DNA of 64,000 nt, from NCBI RefSeq assembly GCF_001439845.1, contig NZ_JYLO01000017.1:1-64000 (forward strand). The letters are read 5' to 3'. The DNA comes from Pseudomonas lactis (GTDB taxonomy: Bacteria; Pseudomonadota; Gammaproteobacteria; Pseudomonadales; Pseudomonadaceae). The number at the start of each line of letters is the position of its first letter. Positions within the stretch are counted from its first letter, which is position 1. A model generated the notes under the pieces. It worked only from the letters and a program-made list of their open reading frames with translations, searched no databases and was not told where the DNA came from. The position numbers were made by a program, and so were the translations under genes. This document shows positions 1 to 8,666 of this stretch, piece after piece.

Positions 1-105
1 GGTGTGCGCCCAGTCAGAAACTGCGAGCCCGCTGGGCCAGTGACACTGAACCCTGAGAAAGAAACGACTATGAAACAAGCAGCTTAAAACGAAGAACAGT
101 GACAA

Positions 106-837
106 CTACCTTGAAAAACACCGCAGCCGTGCGTCAACAAGTTTAAAGCTTTCCGCCGTCTTACGATCAATTGTGATTGAGTCACCACTCCAAATCGCAT
201 TTTGCTTTGAAAGGTCATTAAAGGCGCGCCCTTCTAAAACACCTCCACCTTCACTTGAAATCAAACCAGCCGCAGGTAAATTTTCGTACATCCCATGAAA
301 CAAAGCCTCAGAGGTTGAGTCCTCATACAAGATCTTAAATTCTTTTGGCTTAGCTGGGGCTTCTTTCTCTAAAGCCAATAGAACCTTCTCCTCTTCGTCA
401 GCAGAAAGCCCTTTTGATGCTTTTTTCATAATCGCTTTTAATACTCCGTTACGTCGAACCATCCAGGTATCGTACTTAACTTTCCACACCGACTGACTCT
501 CCTTCACCTCCTCGCCCTGTTTAGCCTGAAAGGCCCTAATCGGCTTCAAAAAAACATTCTCAACCGTTGACTTCCTTTCACCCGAGTCAGCAATAGCCAG
601 AAGCATCAGCGAGGTCGGAGCGACCTGGCCATTGGGTTTACGAATATCTACAAGGCCCTGCAAGACAACAGAGATTGCAGTTAGGGCCGCATTTTGAATC
701 AATCCCCGCGGAGCCTGAATATTAGCTTGAGCCTCATTTATTGCTGCATCCAGCAAGGGAAATTGCGACAAACTCGGATATGAATCATCTCCGAAATTAG
801 ACTTATGTGCGCTATTTCTGAAATAGTTAAAATACAT
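106..837 (-). pseudogene. DUF3987 (YfjI-like) protein, 3'-truncated
   Basis: The 243 residues resemble the N-terminal half of DUF3987/YfjI proteins, which are found in P4-like satellites and integrative islands and are thought to act in replication or priming. Family-like stretches include ADSGERKSTVENVF near residues 83-96 (a degenerate P-loop-like segment) and SEGGGVLEGRAFNDL near 194-208. Homology stops at VDARL; the last five residues (RCFSR) and the stop look foreign, and full-length members are roughly twice as long. The ATG at 837 is a plausible start. Function is probably lost. Family assignment is from memory of its motifs. Confidence 0.6.
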
Positions 838-865
838 AGCTCACCCAAAAATACAACAAACAACA

Positions 866-1135
866 TTAAGAAACTGCAGCAGACATAACGCCCGCCATTG
901 ACCATTGATTCTGCCTAGACAGCCTCACACACTCTTCCACCCACGAATTTATTTCACTCTCAATCCAACGCACAGATGTTTTCCCGACACGTATCTGCTT
1001 TGGGAATTTCGCATCATAATGACGCGAGGCCACATTTAGCTTGTTATAAATAGTTGACCTTGAAAGACCCGTTCGCATTAAAACATCTCTCAAGCGAAGC
1101 ATAACCAACGCTTCTGATTTTTCATTAAACATCAT
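866..1135 (-). CDS. AlpA-family excisionase/transcriptional regulator
   Basis: A small MerR/AlpA-type winged-helix protein (89 aa from the paired ATG at 1135/1132; an upstream TTG would add 18 residues). The core MLRLRDVLMRTGLSRSTIYN is the classic AlpA helix-turn-helix, followed by RVGKTSVRWIESEINSWVEE, the usual wing ending. Such proteins activate integrase or excision genes of P4-like islands. It lies just upstream of, and co-directional with, the truncated DUF3987 gene, the normal order in satellites. No integrase is visible in the window, so this is probably an orphan from a decayed element. Confidence 0.8.
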   Translation of the reverse strand: MMFNEKSEALVMLRLRDVLMRTGLSRSTIYNKLNVASRHYDAKFPKQIRVGKTSVRWIESEINSWVEECVRLSRQNQWSMAGVMSAAVS

Positions 1136-1198
1136 TACACCCGTTAGGACTGGACGAGGCAATCCTATAAGCAGCAACTCAAATCTCAAAGAACGTGA

Positions 1199-1222
1199 GC
1201 GTAACGCTTGCTAACGTTACGC
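1199..1222. repeat. Inverted repeat upstream of the AlpA gene
   Basis: GCGTAACG, an 8-bp spacer, then CGTTACGC form a perfect 8-bp dyad about 65 bp upstream of the AlpA start. It could be an operator or Xis-type site for the satellite, or a chance hairpin. The rest of 1223-1411 is AT-rich and shows no gene. Confidence 0.4.
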
Positions 1223-1411
1223 CTTAGAACATGCCACTTTGAAAGCAATTCTGTCTCGCACCTCAAAATAGAATGTATCTCCCCTTAGCCAGTACTATTC
1301 CAGCTATTAATAGCAAAAATAGCTGCCCTTAACGCCAAACCTCACATTCAGATTCCGCCCACAACGTCCCTCCCTGGGATGTTGTTTTGGCAAGCCTCAT
1401 TCAAAAAAATC

Positions 1412-1438
1412 TCAGACCTATATCACCTAGATGAACGC
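1412..1438 (+). promoter_or_regulatory. Conserved upstream block, copy 1
   Basis: A block containing CTATATCACCTA and TGAACGC lies 70-96 bp before the zinc-ribbon gene. It recurs, with few changes, at 31734-31760 before the second copy of the same gene. Conservation outside the coding region suggests a promoter or regulator site, though it may simply be the edge of the duplicated unit. Confidence 0.45.
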
Positions 1439-1507
1439 TCAGCGATGAGCGCGTCATTCAGCATTTCTGCGTGATACGTGGACTCAGCAAACAGAGAGGA
1501 ATCATTT

Positions 1508-1837
1508 ATGTACACCCCGTGCCCGAGCTGCAATTCAGGACGAGTGGTTACTAAAAATGTTGGTAAGCAAGCAGGTGGTTTGATTGGTGCAGCGGGCGGT
1601 GCGGCCAGTGGGGTCGCTGGAGCACTAACGGGAGCGGAGGCTGGCGCGGTGCTGGGAGTAGTCGGCGGGCCGGTGGGAATCGCTATCGGCAGCATCGCCG
1701 GGGCGATTTTGGGTGGTCTGTTCGGTGGGGTCGCAGGTGGCATTGCCGGGGCCACGCTGGGCGAGCAGATCGATGAAAAAATCCTTCTCAACTATCAGTG
1801 CCTGGCGTGTGGCTACAGCTTCAGCGTCAACCGTTAA
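1508..1837 (+). CDS. Zinc-ribbon/glycine-zipper protein, copy 1
   Basis: 109 residues. An N-terminal CPSC (Cys5, Cys8) and a C-terminal CLAC (Cys98, Cys101) could form one split zinc ribbon. Between them lies a long glycine-zipper region (about 23-88) of GxxxG-type repeats such as GGLFGGVAGGIAG, likely membrane-associated. The ATG at 1508 is chosen because AGAGGA sits just upstream. Function unknown. It heads the zinc-ribbon/DUF932 unit seen again intact at 31840, to which it is close in sequence but clearly diverged, so the duplication is not recent. Confidence 0.75.
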   Translation: MYTPCPSCNSGRVVTKNVGKQAGGLIGAAGGAASGVAGALTGAEAGAVLGVVGGPVGIAIGSIAGAILGGLFGGVAGGIAGATLGEQIDEKILLNYQCLACGYSFSVNR

Positions 1838-1851
1838 GTCGTTGTGAACAG

Positions 1852-1884
1852 GCGTCGTTGGTTAATGAAACGACGCGCTTTTCC
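1852..1884 (+). terminator. Hairpin between zinc-ribbon gene and DUF932
   Basis: GCGTCGTT and AACGACGC form a perfect 8-bp stem with a 9-nt loop, followed by GCTTTTCCC. It resembles a weak intrinsic terminator or attenuator. The second copy has an equivalent hairpin at 32184-32209. Confidence 0.55.
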
Positions 1885-1908
1885 CTTCATTCGCAAGGAA
1901 TCATTTCC

Positions 1909-2876
1909 ATGGCTCATCTCGTTGAACAAATGGCTTACGTTGGTGCCACGCCCTGGCATGGTCTGGGCAGTCGCCTCTCCCCCAAACAACCGCTCGAAGT
2001 CTGGCAGCGTGAAGCGGGTATGGACTGGCAGATTCAGGAAAGCCCGGTCCATTTTAAGTCTGACGCCATCGGGCACCTGGGCTCAATTCATACCTTCCCT
2101 GAGCAGAAGGTGCTGTATCGCTCCGACACCAAGGCCCCTCTGTCGGTGGTTTCTCAGCGCTACCAGGTGGTGCAGCCACGTGAAGTGCTGGAGTTCTACC
2201 GGGATCTGACTGAAGTCTCGGGCTACGAACTGGAAACCGCTGGAGTGCTCAAAGGCGGTCGCAAGTTCTGGGCGCTGGCCCGTACTGGGCAAGGCACGAC
2301 GCTCCGTGGTAACGACCAGGTAAACGGCTACCTGCTGCTTGCCACCTCCTGTGACGGCACCCTGGCCACCACAGCGACCCCGACCATGGTACAGGTGGTC
2401 TGCAATAACATGCTGACCATCGCCCTGGACGGCACCACCCGCGCGATCAAGGTGCCCCACAACACCCGCTTCGATCCGCAAGCAGTGAAAAAGCAGTTGG
2501 GTATTGCTGTCTCTCAATGGGACGAGTTCATGTACCAAATGAAAAATTTATCCGAGCGAAAGGTTCAGTGGCGTGAAGCAATGGGCTTCTTCACGAACGT
2601 ACTGCGTGACACCAGCACTGATAGTCCGCTACCGCCAGTCCTTCCCAATGAACGGGCGCTACGCAAGGTGCAGAGCCTACATGAAGGTCAGGACGAGGAT
2701 CGACATTAGAATCAGCTCAAGGTACCGCCTGGGGATTACTCAATGCTGTAACCAAGTATACGGATCACGAGCGACGGTCCAAGAGCAGTGAGTATCGGGT
2801 CGACTCCGCTTGGTTCGGCCAAGGAGCAGCGCTCAAGCAGAAAGCCCTCAAATCCGCACTTCTATTGGTGGCATAA
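1909..2876 (+). pseudogene. DUF932 protein, frameshifted copy 1
   Basis: Begins MAHLVEQMAYVGATPWHGLG behind a good AAGGAA site, like phage/plasmid-type DUF932 proteins. It matches the intact gene at 32242 along its length until about residue 260 (near 2688), where one base appears lost and translation ends at 2707-2709. In the next frame the homologous tail (GRGSTLESAQGTAWGLLNAV through DSAWFGQGAALKQKALKSAL) continues to a stop at 2874-2876. The YqaJ, Gp3-like and RadC genes that follow copy 2 are absent here. Inferred to be inactive. Confidence 0.85.
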
Positions 2877-2905
2877 AGCGGCGGGCAACCGGCTGCACGC
2901 TTATC

Positions 2906-3172
2906 CTAACCTTCCAATTCCTGGGATATTTGTGACAGGAGCATTTCCTTGGACATTTCCGGATCCTGGAGCAACTGGCTTTTGATAAGCACAGTTGCGG
3001 GATGAACTCCAAGATGGGCAGAAAGTTCAATTAATTTTTCTACGGAAGGGCTTTTCAAGCCTCGTTCAACATCGCTGACGTAGCTCTGGCTCGGAGCAAG
3101 CTGCTCTTGGGCAATACCATGTCTGCTCCTCAGGATTTTCACTGCCATCCCGAAGGCTTGCTTTGAGTTCAT
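2906..3172 (-). CDS. Small XRE-family transcriptional regulator
   Basis: 88 aa from the internal ATG at 3172; a GTG at 3307 would add 45 residues that do not look like a domain. A Cro/C1-type helix-turn-helix spans roughly residues 10-60 (AVKILRSRHGIAQEQLAPSQ, then YVSDVERGLKSPSVEKLIEL), typical of phage- or island-borne repressors. It points back into the degraded DUF932 copy and away from the secreted-protein gene at 3476. Its target is unknown. Confidence 0.8.
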   Translation of the reverse strand: MNSKQAFGMAVKILRSRHGIAQEQLAPSQSYVSDVERGLKSPSVEKLIELSAHLGVHPATVLIKSQLLQDPEMSKEMLLSQISQELEG

Positions 3173-3475
3173 TTCTGTTGCTCGCAAAAGCAACGATGAA
3201 GCCTTCGGAAGCGCAAAAGCACTATACTCGATTGAGCATATACAGCTAAAATTCGAAAAAACCCTTACACAATTTTTTGATTGGATCGAATGCAAGCAAC
3301 TAACCACGTGATTGCCATCTCGCAGAGCTAGCTCGTCCCTCTCGTCACCAAGTGGCTCAACGAGTACACACCCTACGGATCGTCAACGGTGGTTACGGCT
3401 TTCCAGAAAAAGCAGGGATACATGCATCTTGCTTTTGTTTTTTCTATGCGCTTTTAAATCTGAAAAGGGAATCAC

Positions 3476-4135
3476 ATGAAAATCGTGTACAAAATATTTG
3501 CGCTTACTTTGATGACGTCCTCTGCATACGCTGTTGATCTATATAGCCAATATTCAACTCCCGACTCTATAAGTTGCACTGGCCCGAACAACAACGTATG
3601 CACCGACACTACCCGACCTGACGACATTGTCGTCCAATATAAAGATGCCTATGGCAAAGTCACCATGCAACAAGAGCCCTCTTTTGAAATCATTACTTGT
3701 ATACGCATTTTAGACAAGTGCATTGATAACGATCGAAACTATCGAGGAAAATCGATAACGGGTCGCGATGTCAAATATGTGGCGTTCAAAGATTTTTATA
3801 TTTATCCGGGCGGTGACGGCAAAGATTGGGCATACAAAAATGGTACGGGACCTCTATTCGGAGGCGCTCCAGCAGGCAACGTCGTAGGAGCACCTGCGAC
3901 CTCCACAGTTAAAGCAACGGCTACAGCTACCGGCACCTATGACATATGGTGCGATCCGCAAGGCAATAGCTGCGATCTAACCATAGACGGTGGTAGTGAC
4001 ATGGTCAACCGTGATCGACTACCGGTTTACGTACCGATGGCTTCTGATACCAGTAACTGCTCCATGGAGTTTTGCTATAACTCAAAGCAGGACGTAATTG
4101 GTTTGAACCCAGGGTACGCACTCTGGAAAAAGTAA
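3476..4135 (+). CDS. Secreted protein of unknown function
   Basis: 219 aa starting with a Sec signal peptide (MKIVYKIFALTLMTSSAYA, cleavage after AYA). The mature part has eight cysteines, enough for several disulphides, and a low-complexity Ala/Thr stretch (ATSTVKATATATGTY). No family was recognised. GGGAATCACATG gives a reasonable ribosome site. It is cargo between two DUF932 remnants and is more AT-rich than neighbouring metabolic genes, consistent with transfer. A periplasmic or extracellular role is inferred only from the signal peptide. Confidence 0.65.
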   Translation: MKIVYKIFALTLMTSSAYAVDLYSQYSTPDSISCTGPNNNVCTDTTRPDDIVVQYKDAYGKVTMQQEPSFEIITCIRILDKCIDNDRNYRGKSITGRDVKYVAFKDFYIYPGGDGKDWAYKNGTGPLFGGAPAGNVVGAPATSTVKATATATGTYDIWCDPQGNSCDLTIDGGSDMVNRDRLPVYVPMASDTSNCSMEFCYNSKQDVIGLNPGYALWKK

Positions 4136-4150
4136 CGCCTATTCCCGCTG

Positions 4151-4253
4151 GCTCGCCAAGAGCCTGAGTATCAAATGTACTCACTCTGGTTGGGCCATGG
4201 CGCTGTCATCAAACAACGCGCCCTGCAGCGCTGTGCTGGAACTCGCGGCCTAG
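4151..4253 (+). pseudogene. DUF932 C-terminal fragment
   Basis: Translates as EYQMYSLWLGHGAVIKQRAL and then, after a +1 slip, ELAA-stop. This parallels NEYRMDSAWFGQGAQIKQRA...QLAA at the end of the intact DUF932 protein. The following 60 bp, including the GCCTGG...GGGC hairpin, also matches the gap after the intact gene. It is a third DUF932 trace in the window. Confidence 0.75.
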
Positions 4254-4281
4254 CAACACTCATTTACTCAACTATTAAAGC

Positions 4282-4316
4282 GCCTGGCCAGCTTCTGTTG
4301 GCCGGGCTTTTTTTTT
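4282..4316 (+). terminator. Rho-independent terminator
   Basis: GCCTGGCC/GGCCGGGC form an 8-bp stem with one G-U pair, followed by a run of nine T. It lies downstream of the DUF932 fragment and directly abuts the ISL3 remnant. Confidence 0.75.
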
Positions 4317-4588
4317 GGTTCTTTACGGATTACCGGGAAAGACGCTCTTGATCTTCATGAAAAAGAACTCGCTGTACCGGTAGCCATACGCCATGCGCTT
4401 GATGACTTTAATTCGATTGTTTATCCCTTCCAGTTGCCCTGTATGCATCGGCCACCTAACTCGGCTCACAATCCTTCGCCAATAGCGTTTCAGTCGTTTT
4501 GCAAACTGAACTGGATGCGTTTTTTTTGACTTCAAACCCTTGCGCCGGGCAATAGATTACTTATTGAACATTTTGTAAAAATCCGTAA
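4317..4588 (-). mobile_element. Internally deleted ISL3-family element
   Basis: The 70-residue frame at 4323-4535 (minus) reads HTGQLEGINNRIKVIKRMAY...FPGNP, the diagnostic C-terminus of ISL3-family DDE transposases, which normally exceed 400 aa. Nine-base inverted copies of TTACGGATT lie at 4323-4331 and, inverted, at 4580-4588, so the fragment may be bracketed by the element's own ends. It marks the left edge of the metabolic cargo. It cannot transpose by itself. Confidence 0.8.
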
Positions 4589-4599
4589 CATTGCCCGCC

Positions 4600-4896
4600 A
4601 TGATACTCGAACAGCTCAAAGCCCTGGGGAATGACACTCGCATGCAAATGATGGAGTGGCTCAAAGACCCACTCAGTAATTTCCCACCTCAGGATCATGG
4701 CGATCCTGCCATAGGGGTGTGCGTAACCCATTTGCAGCACAAGGCAGGGCTTTCACCTTCTACCGCGTCTGCACACTTAGCTATCTTGCAACGTGCAGGC
4801 TTCGTGCTAACCACCCGCATCGGAAAATGGACTTACTATCGACGCAACGAGGTGGCGATTGATGACTTTGCGGCTAGGCTGACCATCGATTTGTAA
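4600..4896 (+). CDS. ArsR-family helix-turn-helix regulator (1)
   Basis: 98 aa from the ATG at 4600; a TTG three codons earlier is less likely. It has the winged-helix layout of ArsR/SmtB: ILEQLKALGNDTRMQMMEWL, a recognition region AGLSPSTASAHLAILQRAGF, and wing IGKWTYYRRNE. No metal-binding cysteine pair is seen (single Cys in GVCVTHLQ). It closely parallels the regulator at 15271, including an insert between helices (NFPPQDHGDPAIGVCV). It sits 55 bp upstream of the MDR oxidoreductase gene and probably controls it. Confidence 0.8.
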   Translation: MILEQLKALGNDTRMQMMEWLKDPLSNFPPQDHGDPAIGVCVTHLQHKAGLSPSTASAHLAILQRAGFVLTTRIGKWTYYRRNEVAIDDFAARLTIDL

Positions 4897-4951
4897 TTTT
4901 TAACCTTTCATTTCGTTATTTCGCGTAATTAGAAAACACAAGGAAACCCCG

Positions 4952-5962
4952 ATGAGCAACAAAACAATCTTCGTCCAACCCGGTGGCGGCTATGAAAAGG
5001 TTGTGGTTGGCAGCAGCGAAGCCCGAGCCGCAGCCCACGGCGAAATCACCGTGCGCCTGCACGCCAACTCGCTTAACTACCACGACTTCGCGGTGGTCAG
5101 CGGTATGTGGGGCCCTAGCGAAAAACGCATCCCCATGGCCGATGGTGCAGGTGAAGTCATTGCTGTCGGCCCAGATGTCACTGAATTCAAGGTGGGTGAC
5201 TCGGTCGTCAGTACCTTCTTCCCGGAGTGGATCAGCGGCGCGCCACTAGTTGAAGGCTTTGTTAGCGTGCCAGGTGATGGAATTGACGGCTACGCTCGTG
5301 AGCAAGTGACTGCCCAAGCCACATCGTTCACCCTCGCGCCGACCGGATACAGCCACGCTGAAGCGTCGACGCTCACCACTGCCGGCCTTACTGCATGGCG
5401 CGCTCTGATGGCCGATGACTCACTCAAGCCGGGCGATACCGTGCTCGTTCAAGGCACTGGTGGCGTTTCAATTTTTGCCCTGCAGTTCGCTAAAATGGCC
5501 GGCGCTACCGTCATTGCTACCTCTTCAAGCGACGAAAAACTTGAACGTCTGAAAGCACTAGGCGCTGATCATGTGATCAATTATCGCAAAGATCTTAACT
5601 GGGGCGAAACTGCACGCGCTCTAACGGGGGGCCGCGGTGTTGATCACATCATAGAAGTCGGCGGCCCTGCGACGCTTGAGCAATCGATGATTGCAATTCG
5701 GGTTGCTGGTCACATCTCCGTCATCGGGATACTGAGTGGCGTAAGCGGTGCAATGAATTTTGTACCGGCATTGATCAAGCAAGTGCGCCTGCAGGGTGTG
5801 TTGGTAGGCAGCCGCAGCCAGCAGCAAGATATGGTCCGAGCCATCAACGTTAATGGTATGCGCCCGATTATTGATCGTCATTTCCCTATGAGCGAGATTG
5901 TCGAAGCGTTCAAGTATCAGGAAACCAACCAGCATTTCGGCAAAATTTGCCTGGATATCTAA
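4952..5962 (+). CDS. Zinc-independent MDR oxidoreductase (quinone-reductase-like)
   Basis: 336 aa medium-chain dehydrogenase/reductase. An N-terminal GroES-like domain (about 25-120) precedes a Rossmann domain carrying VLVQGTGGVSIFALQFAKMA and a typical GADHVINYRK segment. The structural-zinc cysteines of classical alcohol dehydrogenases are absent, favouring an NADPH-dependent quinone or enone reductase role. AAGGAAACCCCG precedes the ATG. It follows the ArsR gene directly and fits the electrophile-reducing theme of the region. Substrate unknown. Confidence 0.8.
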   Translation: MSNKTIFVQPGGGYEKVVVGSSEARAAAHGEITVRLHANSLNYHDFAVVSGMWGPSEKRIPMADGAGEVIAVGPDVTEFKVGDSVVSTFFPEWISGAPLVEGFVSVPGDGIDGYAREQVTAQATSFTLAPTGYSHAEASTLTTAGLTAWRALMADDSLKPGDTVLVQGTGGVSIFALQFAKMAGATVIATSSSDEKLERLKALGADHVINYRKDLNWGETARALTGGRGVDHIIEVGGPATLEQSMIAIRVAGHISVIGILSGVSGAMNFVPALIKQVRLQGVLVGSRSQQQDMVRAINVNGMRPIIDRHFPMSEIVEAFKYQETNQHFGKICLDI

Positions 5963-6721
5963 GCGCGCATGAATGGCCATGATCCGTATGCCCACCTCAA
6001 AGTCGTGCCGAGGTGGCTGCCGACGCAGCGCGAGACGGATTTGCCCATTGCTGTCTGTCGCAACCGGCAGCAGTGGGTCGACTCACCCATGCTGTGCTCC
6101 GAGGCAATCAGCTAAGAAGCAGTCATTCTAAGTGCCATGAAACGATTCGATTTAGCCCCTCTAGTCAAAGCAGAATCATTAGGGCTACAACGATTTTGTC
6201 ATGCAGTTATTGGGTTGAAGAATAGACAATCGTAGGCATTCTCACAGAGCCATGGTCGCTCTCTGCCGGTCATGGTCACGCAACGTGATGGTGAAATCCG
6301 ATGCAAATGCTTGGTCAGGTCGAATGCAAATGGCTGGGCAAGCCCGTGCAATTACCCACCGTTCTAGCCCACAGATCCGGATAATCCGCCCAGCAGCCGT
6401 TCCGGCTCAAGCCATAGTACGGGCAGCGCGATGTTTTTCGTCAAATTTGACGCGTACAGCTCGTTGTCCAAAACTCTGGCGGGCCGCTTGGTTTACGATG
6501 GATGTCAAAACTCGTTCCCAGCCTAAGCAATGCTGTAGCAAAATCAGCTCGACTCGAGAAGAGCTGCAATTTGCTCCCCTCCGGCGAGTATCGTAGATCT
6601 TTCTTCCTAACGCGGCGGCGATCATCGGACCGACATAATGCTGCGCATCAAATGAAGTGATGGCTGGCTCACGAACTGCGATTATCAAGATTTCGTCGGA
6701 GGGCTTGCTCAAAACCCAAAG
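5963..6721. other. Gene-poor stretch with possible decayed coding
   Basis: About 760 bp without a convincing gene. On the minus strand, near 6366-6480, one frame reads VLDNELYASNLTKNIALPVL and WLEPERLLGGLSGSVG before a stop, which looks protein-like but is not in frame with anything upstream. It may be the tail of a lost gene. No family was recognised. Confidence 0.35.
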
Positions 6722-6736
6722 TAGACGACTGGTCTA
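6722..6736. promoter_or_regulatory. NemR-like TetR operator, site 1
   Basis: TAGACGACTGGTCTA, a TAGAC-N5-GTCTA dyad, lies 20 bp upstream of the first tetR ATG. The same 15 bases, reverse-complemented, lie upstream of the second tetR at 25234-25248. The position implies autoregulation. Confidence 0.7.
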
Positions 6737-6756
6737 ATTGTTGGTATGGTGCGTCC

Positions 6757-7362
6757 ATGAATACGATGACCACCACCGATGTACGGCAACACATCCTCGA
6801 CACGGCTCAAAACATCATTGCCGGGCGAGGATTCACAGCTGTTGGTTTGAGCGAAATCCTTAAATCTGCGAATGTGCCAAAAGGTTCGTTCTATCATTAC
6901 TTCAATTCCAAGGAAGCATTTGGCGAGGCGCTCTTGGAGAGCTATTTCAGTGACTACATGGTGCAATTGGAAACGCTATTGAACCGTCCAAGTGTATCAG
7001 CAGCACAACGCTTGCTGGCCTACTGGGCTACCTGGATTGAAACCCAATCAGCCTGTTATCCCGCCGAGGGGAAATGCTTGGCAGTGAAGCTTGCAGCGGA
7101 AGTCAGTGATCTATCGGAGCCAATGCGTATGGTGCTCCAGGATGGCATGGAAGGAGTAATTACTCGTCTCGCCAATGTGGTGAGTGACGCTGTAAACGAT
7201 GGTTCTCTGCCGGGCGATACTGACACCCGCGGCTTGGCGACCATGCTGTACCAACTTTGGCTCGGAGCCAGTCTAAGGACCAAGGTCACGCGTGATCAGA
7301 TGCCTTTGCAGGCGGCCTTCGAGACTACTTCTCTGTTACTCAGTCAGGTATCCGACCGATGA
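6757..7362 (+). CDS. TetR-family repressor, NemR-like (1)
   Basis: 201 aa. The N-terminal helix-turn-helix contains GLSEILKSANVPKGSFYHYF, the usual TetR signature. The ligand domain holds a cysteine (SACYPAEGKCLAVKLAAEVS) in the region where NemR-type regulators sense electrophiles. It is homologous to the TetR at 24620. It is bracketed by operator-like sites (6722-6736 and 7394-7408) and followed by yqhD, so it probably represses itself and the downstream aldehyde-detoxification genes and is relieved by reactive electrophiles. The inducer is inferred from family knowledge. Confidence 0.85.
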   Translation: MNTMTTTDVRQHILDTAQNIIAGRGFTAVGLSEILKSANVPKGSFYHYFNSKEAFGEALLESYFSDYMVQLETLLNRPSVSAAQRLLAYWATWIETQSACYPAEGKCLAVKLAAEVSDLSEPMRMVLQDGMEGVITRLANVVSDAVNDGSLPGDTDTRGLATMLYQLWLGASLRTKVTRDQMPLQAAFETTSLLLSQVSDR

Positions 7363-7393
7363 AATTTTCAATGTAAAAAATTTACTCAAAAAA

Positions 7394-7408
7394 TATACGA
7401 CTGGTCTA
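7394..7408. promoter_or_regulatory. NemR-like TetR operator, site 2
   Basis: TATACGACTGGTCTA differs by one base from the site before tetR and lies 19 bp upstream of the yqhD start. This implies that yqhD and the genes downstream are a separate, TetR-controlled transcription unit. Confidence 0.65.
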
Positions 7409-7427
7409 TTTAATCGGAGTTAAAGCA

Positions 7428-8585
7428 ATGTTTAATTTTGACTTCTACAACCCTACGCGAATCGTCTTCGGCAACGAAACCATCAGCCGCCTGGATGAAC
7501 TGGTTCCGGCTGCGGCCCGCATCCTGCTGCTCTATGGTGGCCAGAGCGCTCGTGCAAACGGTACGCTCCGCGAAGTCCGTGACGCATTAGGCTCTCGGGA
7601 AGTGCAAGAATTCGGGGGTATAGAGCCAAACCCCAGCTATGAAACGCTAATCAAGGCTGTTGATCAGGTTCGCACCCATCGCTTGGATTTTCTCCTGGCT
7701 GTCGGTGGAGGTTCGGTCATCGATGGCACCAAGTTCGTTGCCGCTGCTGTTGGCTACGAGGGTGATGCTTGGGACATTCTGGAAACGCGGGGTGCAAGTA
7801 TTCGACGAGCGCTGCCATTTGGCACCGTTCTGACCCTACCGGCAACTGGCTCGGAAATGAACAATGGAGGCGTGGTTACTCGCCGGGCGACACAAGACAA
7901 GCTGCCGTTTCGAAGCGCTTACATGTTTCCACAATTCTCGATTCTCGATCCCACCAAAACCCAAACCCTCCCCACCCGTCAACTCGCAAACGGCGTTGTC
8001 GATGCGTTCGTGCATGTCATTGAGCAGTACCTGACCTACCCAATCGATGCGCGCGTCCAAGATCGTTTTGCCGAAGGTCTTTTACAAACGCTGATCGAAA
8101 TTGGCCCCCTTGTACTGAAAGAGTCCGCGGACTACAGCACGCGTGCCAACCTCATGTGGACGGCCACTTTGGCGCTCAATGGCCTGATCGGAGCGGGCGT
8201 ACCACAGGACTGGTCCACCCACATGATCGGCCATGAGCTCACCGCGCTGTACGGCATCGATCACGCACGGACCCTGGCCATCGTACTTCCTGCGAACCTA
8301 GAGATTCGTCGTGAAGCCAAGCGCGCGAAGCTGCTGCAGTACGCCGAGCGGGTTTGGCAGATCAGCCAAGGGGACAAAGAACAACGGATTGACATGGCCA
8401 TACAACAGACCCGGATGTTCTTCGAGAGCCTGGGCTTACCGACGCACTTATCCGCCTACAAGCTCGGCACTGACGCTATAGATGCGCTAATAAACCAGCT
8501 CGACACACACCACCTCACCGCACTCGGCGAACACAACAACGTCAGTTTAGACGTCAGCCGCCGTGTGCTTGAAGCGAGCCTATAA
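7428..8585 (+). CDS. yqhD: Iron-dependent alcohol dehydrogenase, YqhD-like aldehyde reductase
   Basis: 385 aa, nearly the length of E. coli YqhD (387). Characteristic pieces are FGNETISRL at the N-terminus, the nucleotide loop AVGGGSVIDGTKFVAAA, TLPATGSEMNNGGVV, and metal ligands in GVVDAFVHVIEQY and HMIGHELTALYGIDHARTLA. YqhD enzymes reduce short reactive aldehydes (acrolein, malondialdehyde, glyoxal products) with NADPH in the cytosol. It is the first gene of a same-strand run of aldehyde and enone enzymes and carries a TetR operator in its promoter. Confidence 0.9.
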   Translation: MFNFDFYNPTRIVFGNETISRLDELVPAAARILLLYGGQSARANGTLREVRDALGSREVQEFGGIEPNPSYETLIKAVDQVRTHRLDFLLAVGGGSVIDGTKFVAAAVGYEGDAWDILETRGASIRRALPFGTVLTLPATGSEMNNGGVVTRRATQDKLPFRSAYMFPQFSILDPTKTQTLPTRQLANGVVDAFVHVIEQYLTYPIDARVQDRFAEGLLQTLIEIGPLVLKESADYSTRANLMWTATLALNGLIGAGVPQDWSTHMIGHELTALYGIDHARTLAIVLPANLEIRREAKRAKLLQYAERVWQISQGDKEQRIDMAIQQTRMFFESLGLPTHLSAYKLGTDAIDALINQLDTHHLTALGEHNNVSLDVSRRVLEASL

Positions 8586-8666
8586 GCCAACCTCCAGCAC
8601 TGCTTATCCACACAGGCAGCGCATTACAAAACATCCACAAGCATGCACAACTGCAAGGTATACGAC

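Noticed and set aside
1423..1791. Pro/Ala-rich minus-strand frame opposite the zinc-ribbon gene
   Set aside because: It is the antisense reading of the glycine zipper; composition is an artefact. The same holds at 31797-32087.
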